64,000 bases of DNA from Lonicera japonica (Eukaryota; Streptophyta; Magnoliopsida; Dipsacales; Caprifoliaceae): positions 22,773,901 to 22,837,900 of the forward strand of contig CM038469.1 in the NCBI GenBank assembly GCA_021464415.1, in the 5' to 3' direction. The notes beneath the pieces are model-generated. The model was given only the letters and a program-made list of their open reading frames with translations. It was not told the DNA's origin and did not search any database. A program made the translations under genes and the position numbers. This document shows, piece by piece, positions 56,301 to 64,000 of this stretch. Positions within the stretch are counted from its first letter, which is position 1; every line of letters starts with the position of its first letter.

Positions 56301-56574
56301 TATCAAGTACTATAAGATCAAACTCTATCGAGGACTCCCCAAAACTCAAGGAACAATTTCTACAAACAGATCCCAACCGAATTCGATTTCTCATGGGTGT
56401 ACCAACCCACAAAGGTATATTTAATGATTCAATATACAATCCCAATCTATCAACCAATGCACATGAAATAAAAGAATGAGAGGCACCAGTGTCAAACAAA
56501 ACTTTAACCCAGGTACTAAAGAACAAAATAGTACCTTCCATCACTTTAACCTCTGGTGGCTTTGACTGTGTCAA
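53319..56574 (-). pseudogene. pol: Element E pol (many stops and frameshifts)
   Basis: On the minus strand the pieces read in order: protease [13 protein letters not shown] (in 56574-56290); reverse transcriptase 56276-55293, with [26 protein letters not shown] and VFIDDILIY; RNase H with [19 protein letters not shown] and DHKSLKYIF (55161-54913); [19 protein letters not shown] (54930-54741); integrase 54737-53556, with TMDFVSGLP, SDRDPRFTSQFW and GMAPYEALCGRPCRSP; and the tail IIPLVKVLWFHHGAEEVTWE ending at 53319. At least eight breaks separate these pieces. The order is that of Tekay/Del chromoviruses. Confidence 0.9.
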
Positions 56575-56579
56575 CGTGT

Positions 56580-57641
56580 AGACCCGAACCTGTGTTCTAC
56601 CACCACCCTGAGAGTATGAGTTCCCACCTCCACGAGACCCGCTCTGACTCTGCCCACGGTCCTGACTACCCGGAGTGCTAGAAAAGGACTGGCTCTCGCC
56701 GCCCGTGCGACTTGAGCCTTGAAACTAGGGCCGACTGTTGAAGGACTGGGAGGGTTATTGCTCTCGTCTCACATTTGGACACTCTTTCTTGAAGTGCCCC
56801 AGCTGACCACACCCATAACAGACTCTTTCTCGGAACCCCTAGTTTTCATTCCCCGAACCCGTAGGCCGACCTCTACCGTAACTTCCACTGGAGGATTCCA
56901 ACTCACTCTTGTACCTCTTTCCCTGACCACCCGACCTTTTCCCTTCAGTACCCCTCTTTTTATCGAGAAATCTACTGGCATCTATCCTTTCTTGCTCCAC
57001 CTTCATCACTGTCCTCACGGCCTCAGCGACACTGCCGTGATTCAAGTGATATACTTTCTCCCGAATCGAAGGTTTCAACCCTTTAAGGAATAAACGTATC
57101 GTTTTCTCGGGATCGTTATCCAAACTCTTGTCAAAACGACTTAAACTTTCAAATTTCACTTCATACTCCGAAACTGATATGTTCCCTTAGATCAGGGAAC
57201 GGAACTCATCTCTCTTCGGACTCTGATGAACCGACGAGAACTAACGCTCTAGGAACAGTTGAGTAAATTGCTCCCAAGAAGTAGGAGCGTCTGCTTCCTA
57301 GACACAATTCTCCACCAGATACCCGCTTGATCAACCAGCTGGTAAGTCCCTAAATTAAGCTTCAGGTCATCGGGTAAGGTCATAACTTCAAAGGCTCTCT
57401 TTATTTGATCGAGCCAGGACTCTGCCGCCTCGGGACCAGACGTCCCATTGAATAAAGGTGGGGCTAGCTTCTTGAACTTCTCTAGGGCCACCATAGCCCT
57501 ATTCTCCTGGACTCTACTCTAGGGTTGTTCTATATGTCCCAACACATTGGCCAACTCTCGGGCCATGGCACGGATTGTATCTACTGGCTCCCCGGAGGTG
57601 GAACTCCCGTGGGTGGCATTGTGATTTGGTGAAGTCGTCAT
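56580..57641 (-). pseudogene. gag: Element E gag (broken)
   Basis: The likely start is MTTSPNHNATHG (ATG at 57641). Then come a stop near 57519, the capsid part LAPPLFNGTSGPEAAESWLD (57460-57400), a broken stretch, and KTIRLFLKGLKPSIREKVYH (about 57110-57050). A zinc knuckle CYGCGQLGHFKKEC (about 56820-56778) keeps all four ligands, unlike that of T1. Several stops and at least one shift make it non-functional. Confidence 0.8.
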
Positions 57642-57758
57642 TCTATACGAAAACAAGAAAAGGAACGTCATGACAATCCAATATATATTAATAAGACAAT
57701 AATTTATCACAATATATCATAAATTTCGTCCCACAACCCAAGTAATCACGTAAACCTA

Positions 57759-57771
57759 TGCTCTGATACCA
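57759..57771 (-). other. Element E primer binding site (initiator Met tRNA)
   Basis: On the minus strand TGGTATCAGAGCA follows three bases after the end of the truncated 5' LTR. Confidence 0.85.
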
Positions 57772-57774
57772 AAT

Positions 57775-58009
57775 TGTAGAATTATACCAATACTAGACAC
57801 ATGCGCGAGCAAAACTTTAATCGGATAAGTAACGGAGGAATTACGATAGCCCAAAGTTAGCTCGAATTAACGAATCACAAAGAACCCAAAACATCCTATA
57901 TACCAACCGAAATTGATTCGGACTACCCGACTCATCAAACGATCATTCTCATATATATATAAGAGTTAATATAACATAATTAACATTAATTAAAATACAG
58001 GATGCTACA
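57775..58009 (-). repeat. Element E 5' LTR, truncated to 235 bp
   Basis: Matches 53035-53269 of the 3' LTR closely, then jumps directly to the primer site. In the 3' LTR the terminal TGTAacac and the internal TGTAgaat share TGTA, so about 1.86 kb (insertion not counted) was lost between TGTA repeats on the plus strand. Confidence 0.8.
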
Positions 58010-58014
58010 GCATT

Positions 58015-58213
58015 CCATTCTTATCAATTCGTGGCATGGAGGATCTAATTCGTTTCAATCCAAGTTTCATCAGCGGCAAAGACTTTAGAATATGATCTAT
58101 TATCAAGAATATTTTCAGGTACCGAAATCCTAGGCAGGAGTGGGAAGCGAATGGTTGAGTCAAGCAATGTTTAGCTAAGATTTGAGGACAAATCTTCTTG
58201 AAGAAGATGGGTA
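58015..58213 (+). other. D2 internal tail and purine tract
   Basis: Continues D2 after E and matches 6486-6684 of D1 (ggtaccgaaatcctaggcag, gcgaatggttgagtc). It ends in gaagaagatgggta before the LTR, the presumed polypurine tract. Confidence 0.7.
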
Positions 58214-58980
58214 TGATGTGATCTCTCCTAGTCCTCCATTATATTCAACTAAGGAAAAGTGTGAGTTACTAAATGGAGGCTTGATTATGCTCATGTATAA
58301 GGATTGGGCGTGGAAATACAAGTGTCTAAGCCTTGAATTACTCATACTAGAGGATGCAAGAAGCTTAAACGATGAACATCCATTCCATGGGGTTCCTAAA
58401 GATTGCGCGTGGAAGTTCAAGAGGTTAGAACAGCAAGGAGGCCTATTGGAATAATCTAGAAGATATTAATTTAAGTTATTTTTAAATTATTGGGCTTCTT
58501 GAGTCTCATTATTCAATTATGAATTAGAATTAGTAGTTTCCTTTTGAATAGTTTCCTTATTGTCTTATTATTATTTATCTTATTGTATTAGGATTATTCT
58601 AGAAGTTATTTCGTTTTTCTAAGTAGAATAAGTTTTCTTATTGTATAAGGTTTCTAATTGTTTTGTTCTCCTATTTAAAGGAGATGGATTAATCGTTTTA
58701 AGTAATGTTTTGAAGATTAATAATATTGAGAGATTTTTCTTTGTGTTATTGAAGAACTTGTTGAACATGTTAAACAACAATTGTTCTTGACTTATCATTC
58801 AATTCTCCATCAATTGATTGTGGCAACTTCGATCATACCAAGGTTCATGTTTTTTTAAGTGTTGGGTTGAGGTTTTCACCTTCCATCTCTTTCGACGAAT
58901 TCCAAGGTTCTAGTCTATTTATAAACTACGAGTCAAGGATCCATTAGCCTATCTAGGAAAAACGATCCGAGATCGCATCA
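58214..58980 (+). repeat. D2 3' LTR (or an LTR of a joined second copy)
   Basis: 767 bp, TGATGTGATC to gatcgcatca. It is followed after seven bases by TGGTATTAGAG, one mismatch from an iMet primer site, as if another internal region began here. The frame 58182-58454 is LTR sequence shared with 6626-6925 and is not a gene. Confidence 0.7.
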
Positions 58981-59560
58981 TTGTAAATGGTATTAGAGAT
59001 GATACTAATGACGCAATCACAATTACTGTGCATAGTAGAGTAAATCCTAGATGCCCAATGTGAGATAAGATTGACGGATTACAAGATTAGTGCCTAAGCT
59101 CGTTTTATGATATACTTTAGTATCACATGAATTATTTATATCTTTAATACATATTTCATTGTGGTTTCGGGGATGGGATGACACTTGGTGTGCATTGTCT
59201 ATAATATAGTTTCGAGATATTTTGACAATAAAGTACTATATATATATAGGAACGGTATCAGTATAGATATATATACATAGTTCGAATTACTTTCATTACT
59301 TCACGTCGGGTGTGCTTTTCAATATGTATTTTGTTATTCAAACCCTTATAGTTCCCATTGAGCCCATGTTTGGCTCACTTCCATTTTCCAAACTAGTTAT
59401 GTAAATAATTCTCTTCTGGGGTGGCACGGATACGATGTATAGGCACCTCTTATGAACTTAGACTATTTACAAAAATCTGTAATTTGAGGTTTTTTGGTTC
59501 TTTTGTCGAATAATAGAGAAATAATATTAAAATTTCATGTTTTCAATGCATGAAAGTTTA
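58981..59560 (+). mobile_element. Primer-site-like remnant and diverged chromovirus LTR fragment
   Basis: 58988-58998 resembles a primer site. Sequence from about 59100 to 59560 resembles the end part of the LTR at 2673-5601: tatagttcccattgagccc, tttggctcac, then a ggatacgatgtataggcacc phrase. It includes the hairpin at 59359-59377. Borders are unclear. Confidence 0.4.
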
Positions 59561-60273
59561 ATATATTTTCCAGATTTATTAATTGACCTATAACCCATGA
59601 GAAATCCATGAGAAATCCAAGCCACAATCATAATTGAATCAGAATTATGCACTAATCTGCCATGTCTTCACTATGGACTCCTGACTACGAAATTACGCTA
59701 GCATATTGACAAAAACTAATCAAAACATGATAAATTCAATCACAAATTTACCAAAAATGTTTCTGAAATCTAATCAAATAAGCATGCAAAATTTCACAGA
59801 AATTGAAACTAAGGAACAATTAATAGATAAAAAATACGATCTAAACAAATTTCGGTAATAAAACACACTGCCAGACACAAAATACACTCATTAGTCCTAG
59901 AAATTTCTGGATTTGGAACTCCAAAATAGTATGGTTTTTTAGAAAATTTTACGAAGAACGTTTTGATAGGTGGATCATCACAAACGGCCAAGAAACAAAG
60001 AAGTTATGATCAAAATACGAAAACACAAATTTTTAGGGTTCTTCGCGGAAATTCCAACAAAAATTATAAATTAAGCATGACTTTCAATCAACAACCACAT
60101 TCAAAAACATAACTAAATAACATACTAAGCATTAATGAACATTAATTGAAAGAAATTAAGAAAAAGATTCAAAGAAACTTACGGTTATGTAGAATATTAA
60201 AAGCTGTGATGCCAATTGGGTTGCACTCAAAATTGAATGTTGACGATTACTTGAGAAAGTAAAAAGTAATTAT
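59561..60273. other. AT-rich stretch without recognised features
   Basis: About 700 bp, AT-rich, with no coding signal, LTR end or repeat that I can support. A duplicated phrase catgagaaatccatgagaaatcc lies near 59597-59620. It could be host intergenic DNA or an old element. Confidence 0.5.
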
Positions 60274-61749
60274 TCGAATTGAGATTCGAATCAAGGGCAG
60301 CCATCACAAGTACTTCCCCCAGTCCAAGGAACCAACCCACCACAAACAGGTCCCATCCCAACCGGTCCCGTTCAAACCGATCCCAACAATCCAAATCAGT
60401 GGGCCCCAGATTCAGGCCCTACCTATCAACAACAAGAACCACCCATCGTTTGGCCGCAACCCCAAATCCAACCGGGTTTTGATCCTCAATAGCATCAATG
60501 GCCGCAAGTTCTAGTGATACCTATCCCACCACCAGCCCTGGTAGCTCCTCCTAACGAGTACCCGGATATCAACCGACTCCGGGCAGTATATGCAGAATCG
60601 GTTATAGCTCGGGAATAGCCCGATAAAGTGTCAAGAGAGAGCAAAGAAATGAAGAAATTGAAGGAATAGATGAGGGTCCTGCATAAGGGAGTTTTCCTAA
60701 TGAAAGGATCAGATGAGATCACAGACATGAATGCCTTCTCCCTCTACCCAGAAGCAAGGTTGCCCCAGGGGTTCAAGCTCCCCTCTATCATAAAATTTAC
60801 TGGAACCACACCCCCGAAGATGCACCTCCAATCCTACATCTGATCCATGCAAGTGTCTAGCTGCAGAGAACCTGAGCTGGCTCAGGCCTTTCACATGACT
60901 CTCACGGGGGCCGCCCTGAGATGGTTTTTTGATCTAGAGAGGCATCACACGAAAACTTGGGGAGACATCGTCAAATAATTCATGACTAAGTACAGGTCCA
61001 ATGAAGATCTAGAGATTACCCGTAAGCACCTAGAAATGGCCAAGAAGGGCAAGAAAGAAAGCTTCAGCGATTTTGTCATACGCTGGAGAGAAATGGCTTC
61101 CCATATGTCCAAACGGCCCGATTAAGAAGAACAATTGGAAATCATACAGAAGAATTTCACCCCGGTTGTATTGAGTTGCATGGGAAAACATGTCTTCCCA
61201 CACTTCAGGGCTCTGTTAAGCATGGGATCGCACATAGAGGAAGTGCTGGCCAAGAAGGCAGAGAATGATACCAAGAAAGCCTCGTACACCGAGAAAAAGA
61301 TAGTCACTCCAGTCGTGAACCAACTGAGCTCCTACCCCTATCAACAAAACCCATTCCAGCATCCACAACAAACACCTTCGATAAGTTGGCCTACACAAGA
61401 CGACTCTTCCAACACTGAAGTCAAGAAGAGAAGGAATTTTTGCACCCTTCCTACTACCCTGGTCAAAAGTCTGGAATTACTCCGAAATGCCGGACTAATC
61501 ACTCCACTCAATCCATGCCCCCCACCAAACCCTATTCCCAGCACCTGGAGAATGAATGAAAATTGTGCGTATCATCAAGCTGCTGGCCATGACACGGAGC
61601 GATGTTTGGCACTTCGCCACGGTATCCAGGACCTAATTGAGGCTGGAACCATCCCCGCACTCGACGGGCCCAATGTTACCAATAACCCCCTTCCCAATCA
61701 CGCTCCATTTGTAGGAATTAACACCTTGACTATTAATGAAGAAGGTTTT
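60274..61749 (+). pseudogene. gag: Fragment of an A-family gag (decayed)
   Basis: Homologous to 16985-18440 of element A. It starts abruptly within the Gln/Pro-rich N-terminal region (QVLPPVQGTNPPQTGP) and continues through FKLPSIIKFTGTTPPKMHLQ, AFHMTLTGAALRWFFDLE and LEITRKHLEMAKKGK to the zinc knuckle CAYHQAAGHDTERC (about 61564-61605). At least six in-frame stops interrupt it, only partly at the same places as in A. From 61135 it is open to 61749. It is cut on the right by an inverted LTR whose start TGTGACACCCC follows gaaggtttt. No LTR of its own is visible on the left, so it is a truncated relic. Confidence 0.82.
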
Positions 61750-62383
61750 TGTGACACCCCGAAATCCCGTTTAGAGGATTATACCTCTGGAACCCGGTTA
61801 GCCATGGAGTCGTACGCGACGACAAGTATGAAATGATAACACTTACAATTTTATACTTAAAACATGTTCAAGTAGTAAAGTCATTTTAAAAAAAAATTCG
61901 GCATGTGGAGTTTATTCATATGGTAAACCAAAACTTGTCATAAGATATGAATAAATCCATTTACAATCGATACTCCACATTTATATAAAAATGTTTGTAC
62001 AATGCCTCCAACGAGGTCCCAATCTCGTAGAAATTATACATTTGTAAATCCAATACACAATATGATAATAATTTGAGGTATATAATGCAAGTCTCTTCCT
62101 AAAGACTTTGGCAACCGACCATCAGAGCTAACTAGGATCCGTAAGCGTACCACCCCCGAGAAACACTTGCAAAACTATTTGGAAAATGGGAGTGAGCCAA
62201 ATTGGCTCAGTGGGAACTATAAGGTTTCAATATAAGAAAATAGGTTAGAAAACCATGCAATGCAATATAATGAAAATAAGGTTGGTTTATATGCTGCTTC
62301 TGTGTAATAAATCCCCTCTATGTAATATACATTCCTTTATGTATGTACAAGTGTAAATATATATATATATACTACAAGTGTAA
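61750..62383 (-). mobile_element. LTR G (chromovirus-type, inverted), split by solo LTR H
   Basis: Begins TGTGACACCCCGAAATCCCG, the reverse complement of the ...GGGGCGTCACA end type. Shared phrases with C include acccggtta, ggcatgtggagtt and gagccaaattggctcagtggg. The hairpin is at 62193-62209. The sequence after H (63902-64000) probably continues it. The far end lies outside the window. Confidence 0.65.
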
Positions 62384-63901
62384 TAGACACCCCAATCCGT
62401 GACCCCTCAAGAACCCTAATGACTATCGAGAAGTATAGTTCTTGGAGCCCGGGACCCACCCGAGCACCCAAAACTGCCCCGAAAGAGTTTGTTGGCTAAA
62501 CAAACCTGTTTTTAAGGGGGATTATCGCGCGACAGACCAATATGTCGCGCGACAATCTCCCTTGTGTCTCACGACAAACCCCGCTGACCCAGACCATCCA
62601 CTCTCTGACACATCAGTCTGTCAGAGACATCACTTCAGCCGTTTGTCGCGCGACATTGATCAACATGTTGAGCGACACTTGCCCTTTTTGGGGAAATGTC
62701 GCGCGACATTCTCCCAAAGCACTATAAATAGCCAACACCCCCAAGGGTTTTGAAAAGAGGTGGGATCTAAGAATTCTAAGTTTTAAATCTAATTTTCTAG
62801 TCTTTTATCAAGTATTTTCTACGATCGTCTTATTTCTAAAGAATTATCGAATATATTCTTGGCACTCGACGTGTCCCGCTTCTAGAATCAAATTTTCAGA
62901 AATATCTGAAGAAGGAAAAGATTATTATCGTTGGAGATCTCTCTGCCATATTATATTTTCTTTCTTATTGTTATTCTCGTCGGAAAGGTAAAGAAAATCT
63001 CTTCTAGTATTTAAAATTAAATACCTGTGTACTTGTTTTACTTTTATTGTTCTGTCCACGTTTTATTTGAAATAACTCACTGCTAAGTTATATAATAGTC
63101 TACGATTTTTAAATCAAAACTCCCTGATAGAACCCTTTGTAAAACCAGAAAAGTAAGTACATTATCATCCATTTTGTTTTCAAAACCCGGACCGACAAAA
63201 CTTACTTAGGAATTAAAACTTGGCATATCCTGTCTTTTCCATAGACTGCGGCATGTATGATAAAACTCCCCTCAAAGAGTTCTAATTCCATATTAAATTA
63301 GTTTCGATATAAGATTCGAATTTTTCCAAAGTAACCAAAACACGAGAAAACCGTCATTATCTGAGGAAATAGTACGGAAAACTCTCTCTTAAATAAACGA
63401 CTTTTGTCACTTGTATTTACATCTTTCAAAACAAAACATCGGCTCTCGGAACACAAAGGTTTTCATCCCTTTTTCCGTTTTCTCCAAAATTAGGGTTTTT
63501 CATTCGGGAAGTAGTAGACTGTCAGTAAAAGCATTCAAGTTTTTCAACATAAAATAAACATATAAAAGGCCACTAGAGACCGAAAGGGCGGAACGGTTGC
63601 TTGACACCTTCCCAATCCGTAACATGGTTTCCAAATCCTATAAGATCCCAGTTTCGCAGACAAACGTGTAAAAGAAGGCTTGTCTATAGCCTTTCTTCTT
63701 ACATGACCCTTTTTGTTCGTTTTCTCGTAAAACGTACTGGCAACTCTGAACGAACCCTCTTATATTTAGAAATAGGATAGAGGGACACCCGAAATGAATC
63801 ATCAACCCCATAAAAGCAAATGGAACAATGGAATCGTTTTTGATGTTTTAGACGCCCAACGTGGGATAGAGACCCTGGGGTCGCATTTGCGGATTCTCAC
63901 A
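62384..63901 (+). mobile_element. Solo LTR H of the A family
   Basis: From tagacaccccaatccgtgac to GGATTCTCACA, colinear with 14008-15635 but more diverged. U3 has palindrome copies at 62523-62534, 62543-62554, 62644-62655, 62666-62677 and 62697-62708, two or three of them exact, then TATA at 62723-62730. No primer site follows 63901, so it is a solo LTR. The left border is blurred: the TG is missing or displaced (agtgtaatagacacc), and the candidate target duplications gtgta and ttgta differ by one base. Confidence 0.78.
62523..62730 (+). promoter_or_regulatory. Palindrome array and TATA box of solo LTR H
   Basis: TGTCGCGCGACA persists exactly at 62543-62554, 62644-62655 and 62697-62708 although the spacers between copies have diverged strongly from element A. 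The TATA box tataaata (62723-62730) keeps its distance of about 14 bp from the last copy. Confidence 0.72.
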
Positions 63902-64000
63902 GTTGTATTTAGAAAATCCTTTTAAAACTCGTAAAACTCATGCCTGACTACTTTTGAGTGTTTTGTCCGAAAATGAAAGCGGGAAGTGGTCTTTACGTGT
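63902..64000. other. Sequence right of solo LTR H
   Basis: About 100 bp without a gene, presumably the continuation of LTR G interrupted by H. Too short to align confidently. Confidence 0.35.

Larger units (their letters stand above)
50064..58009 (-). mobile_element. Element E: decayed Tekay-like gypsy element, inverted
   Basis: Bounded by target duplication gcatt (50059-50063 and 58010-58014). On the minus strand: a truncated 5' LTR (58009-57775), iMet primer site (57771-57759), gag, protease, reverse transcriptase, RNase H, integrase, chromodomain-like tail (53319), purine tract, and 3' LTR (53269-50064), itself holding a solo B-type LTR. Length without that insertion is about 6.8 kb. Coding sequence is broken at many points, so E is older than T1 or decayed faster. 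It belongs to the same broad group as T1, but its LTRs differ. Confidence 0.9.
43009..58980 (+). mobile_element. Element D2: small non-autonomous gypsy-like LTR element, interrupted twice
   Basis: 5' LTR from 43009 (TGATGTGATC) to 47476 (GATCACATCA), split by solo LTR C; primer site; degenerate coding region 48288-49876; interruption by E (50064-58009); tail 58015-58213 ending in a purine tract; 3' LTR 58214-58980. Without C, E and their target copies it is about 4.3 kb. The five bases before it are cctag (43004-43008), but cctag does not follow 58980 directly, so its right border is not confirmed. It encodes a protease-like segment with no polymerase. The same family is seen in D1. Confidence 0.75.

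Noticed and set aside
62379..63906. Exact target duplication for solo LTR H
   Set aside because: Candidates gtgta and ttgta do not match exactly and the LTR start is altered, so no duplication is claimed.
1..64000. tRNA, rRNA or host protein-coding genes
   Set aside because: None recognised by eye; tRNA-like matches are only the primer binding sites of LTR elements.

Overview
The window is plant nuclear DNA, almost certainly from an angiosperm, made almost entirely of transposable elements nested in one another. The evidence is Ty3/gypsy polyproteins of chromovirus (Tekay/Del-like) and Ogre/Tat-like type, a CACTA DNA transposon carrying a plant Ptta/En/Spm transposase domain, a plant mobile domain (PMD) gene, initiator-Met and Arg-type primer binding sites, and long TG...CA LTRs flanked by 5-bp target duplications. 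I saw no ordinary host gene, rRNA, tRNA or CRISPR array. The species cannot be named from the sequence.

Layout. 1-2672 is the right end of a CACTA element, with three transposase-domain exons, subterminal GGCGCG repeats and a terminal CACTACAAGAA. It interrupts a chromovirus-type LTR (2673-5601) that lies in the protease region of a small LTR element, D1 (5602-7464). T1, a Tekay-like gypsy element (7748-42983, TSD ctaat, two 2005-bp LTRs), follows after a short spacer. Its integrase is split by element A (14008-40183, TSD gagga), a non-autonomous Ogre/Tat-like element. A's own 3' LTR is split by element B (29063-38617, TSD acacc), a related gag-only element. Beyond T1 lies D2 (43009-58980), a second copy of the D family. 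Its 5' LTR holds an inverted 3.7-kb solo LTR, C (43766-47454, TSD aagac). Its interior holds an inverted, decayed Tekay-like element, E (50064-58009, TSD gcatt), and the 3' LTR of E holds a solo B-type LTR (51150-52255, TSD ggtat). The right end has a decayed gag fragment of the A family (60274-61749), an inverted chromovirus LTR (from 61750) and a solo A-type LTR inside it (about 62384-63901).

The most unusual unit is element A. It has a broken gag-protease reading frame but no reverse transcriptase, RNase H or integrase. In their place are two antisense genes, one matching DUF7745 (20362-21618) and a five-exon PMD gene (22068-26703). The LTR promoter and both antisense promoters carry, just upstream of their TATA boxes, the same 12-bp palindrome TGTCGCGCGACA. 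This looks like one regulatory module shared by all three transcription units of a mobile element. Family B has a different reiterated palindrome (CCAACCGTACGGTTGG) in the same place, and T1 and C share a third (CCATGATCGATCATGG). The PMD gene's first intron holds a 69-bp minisatellite with a 678-bp higher-order period, and the 3' end of A holds two more tandem arrays.

A small hairpin (TGAGYC...GRCTCA) recurs in six chromovirus-type LTRs with a compensatory change in T1. Nesting order and LTR divergence agree: B (LTRs nearly identical) is younger than T1 (about 20 differences in the first 560 bp of its LTR pair). The only uninterrupted long retroelement gene is the gag of B. All borders were read by eye; identities to named families rest on motif recognition and not on database searches.
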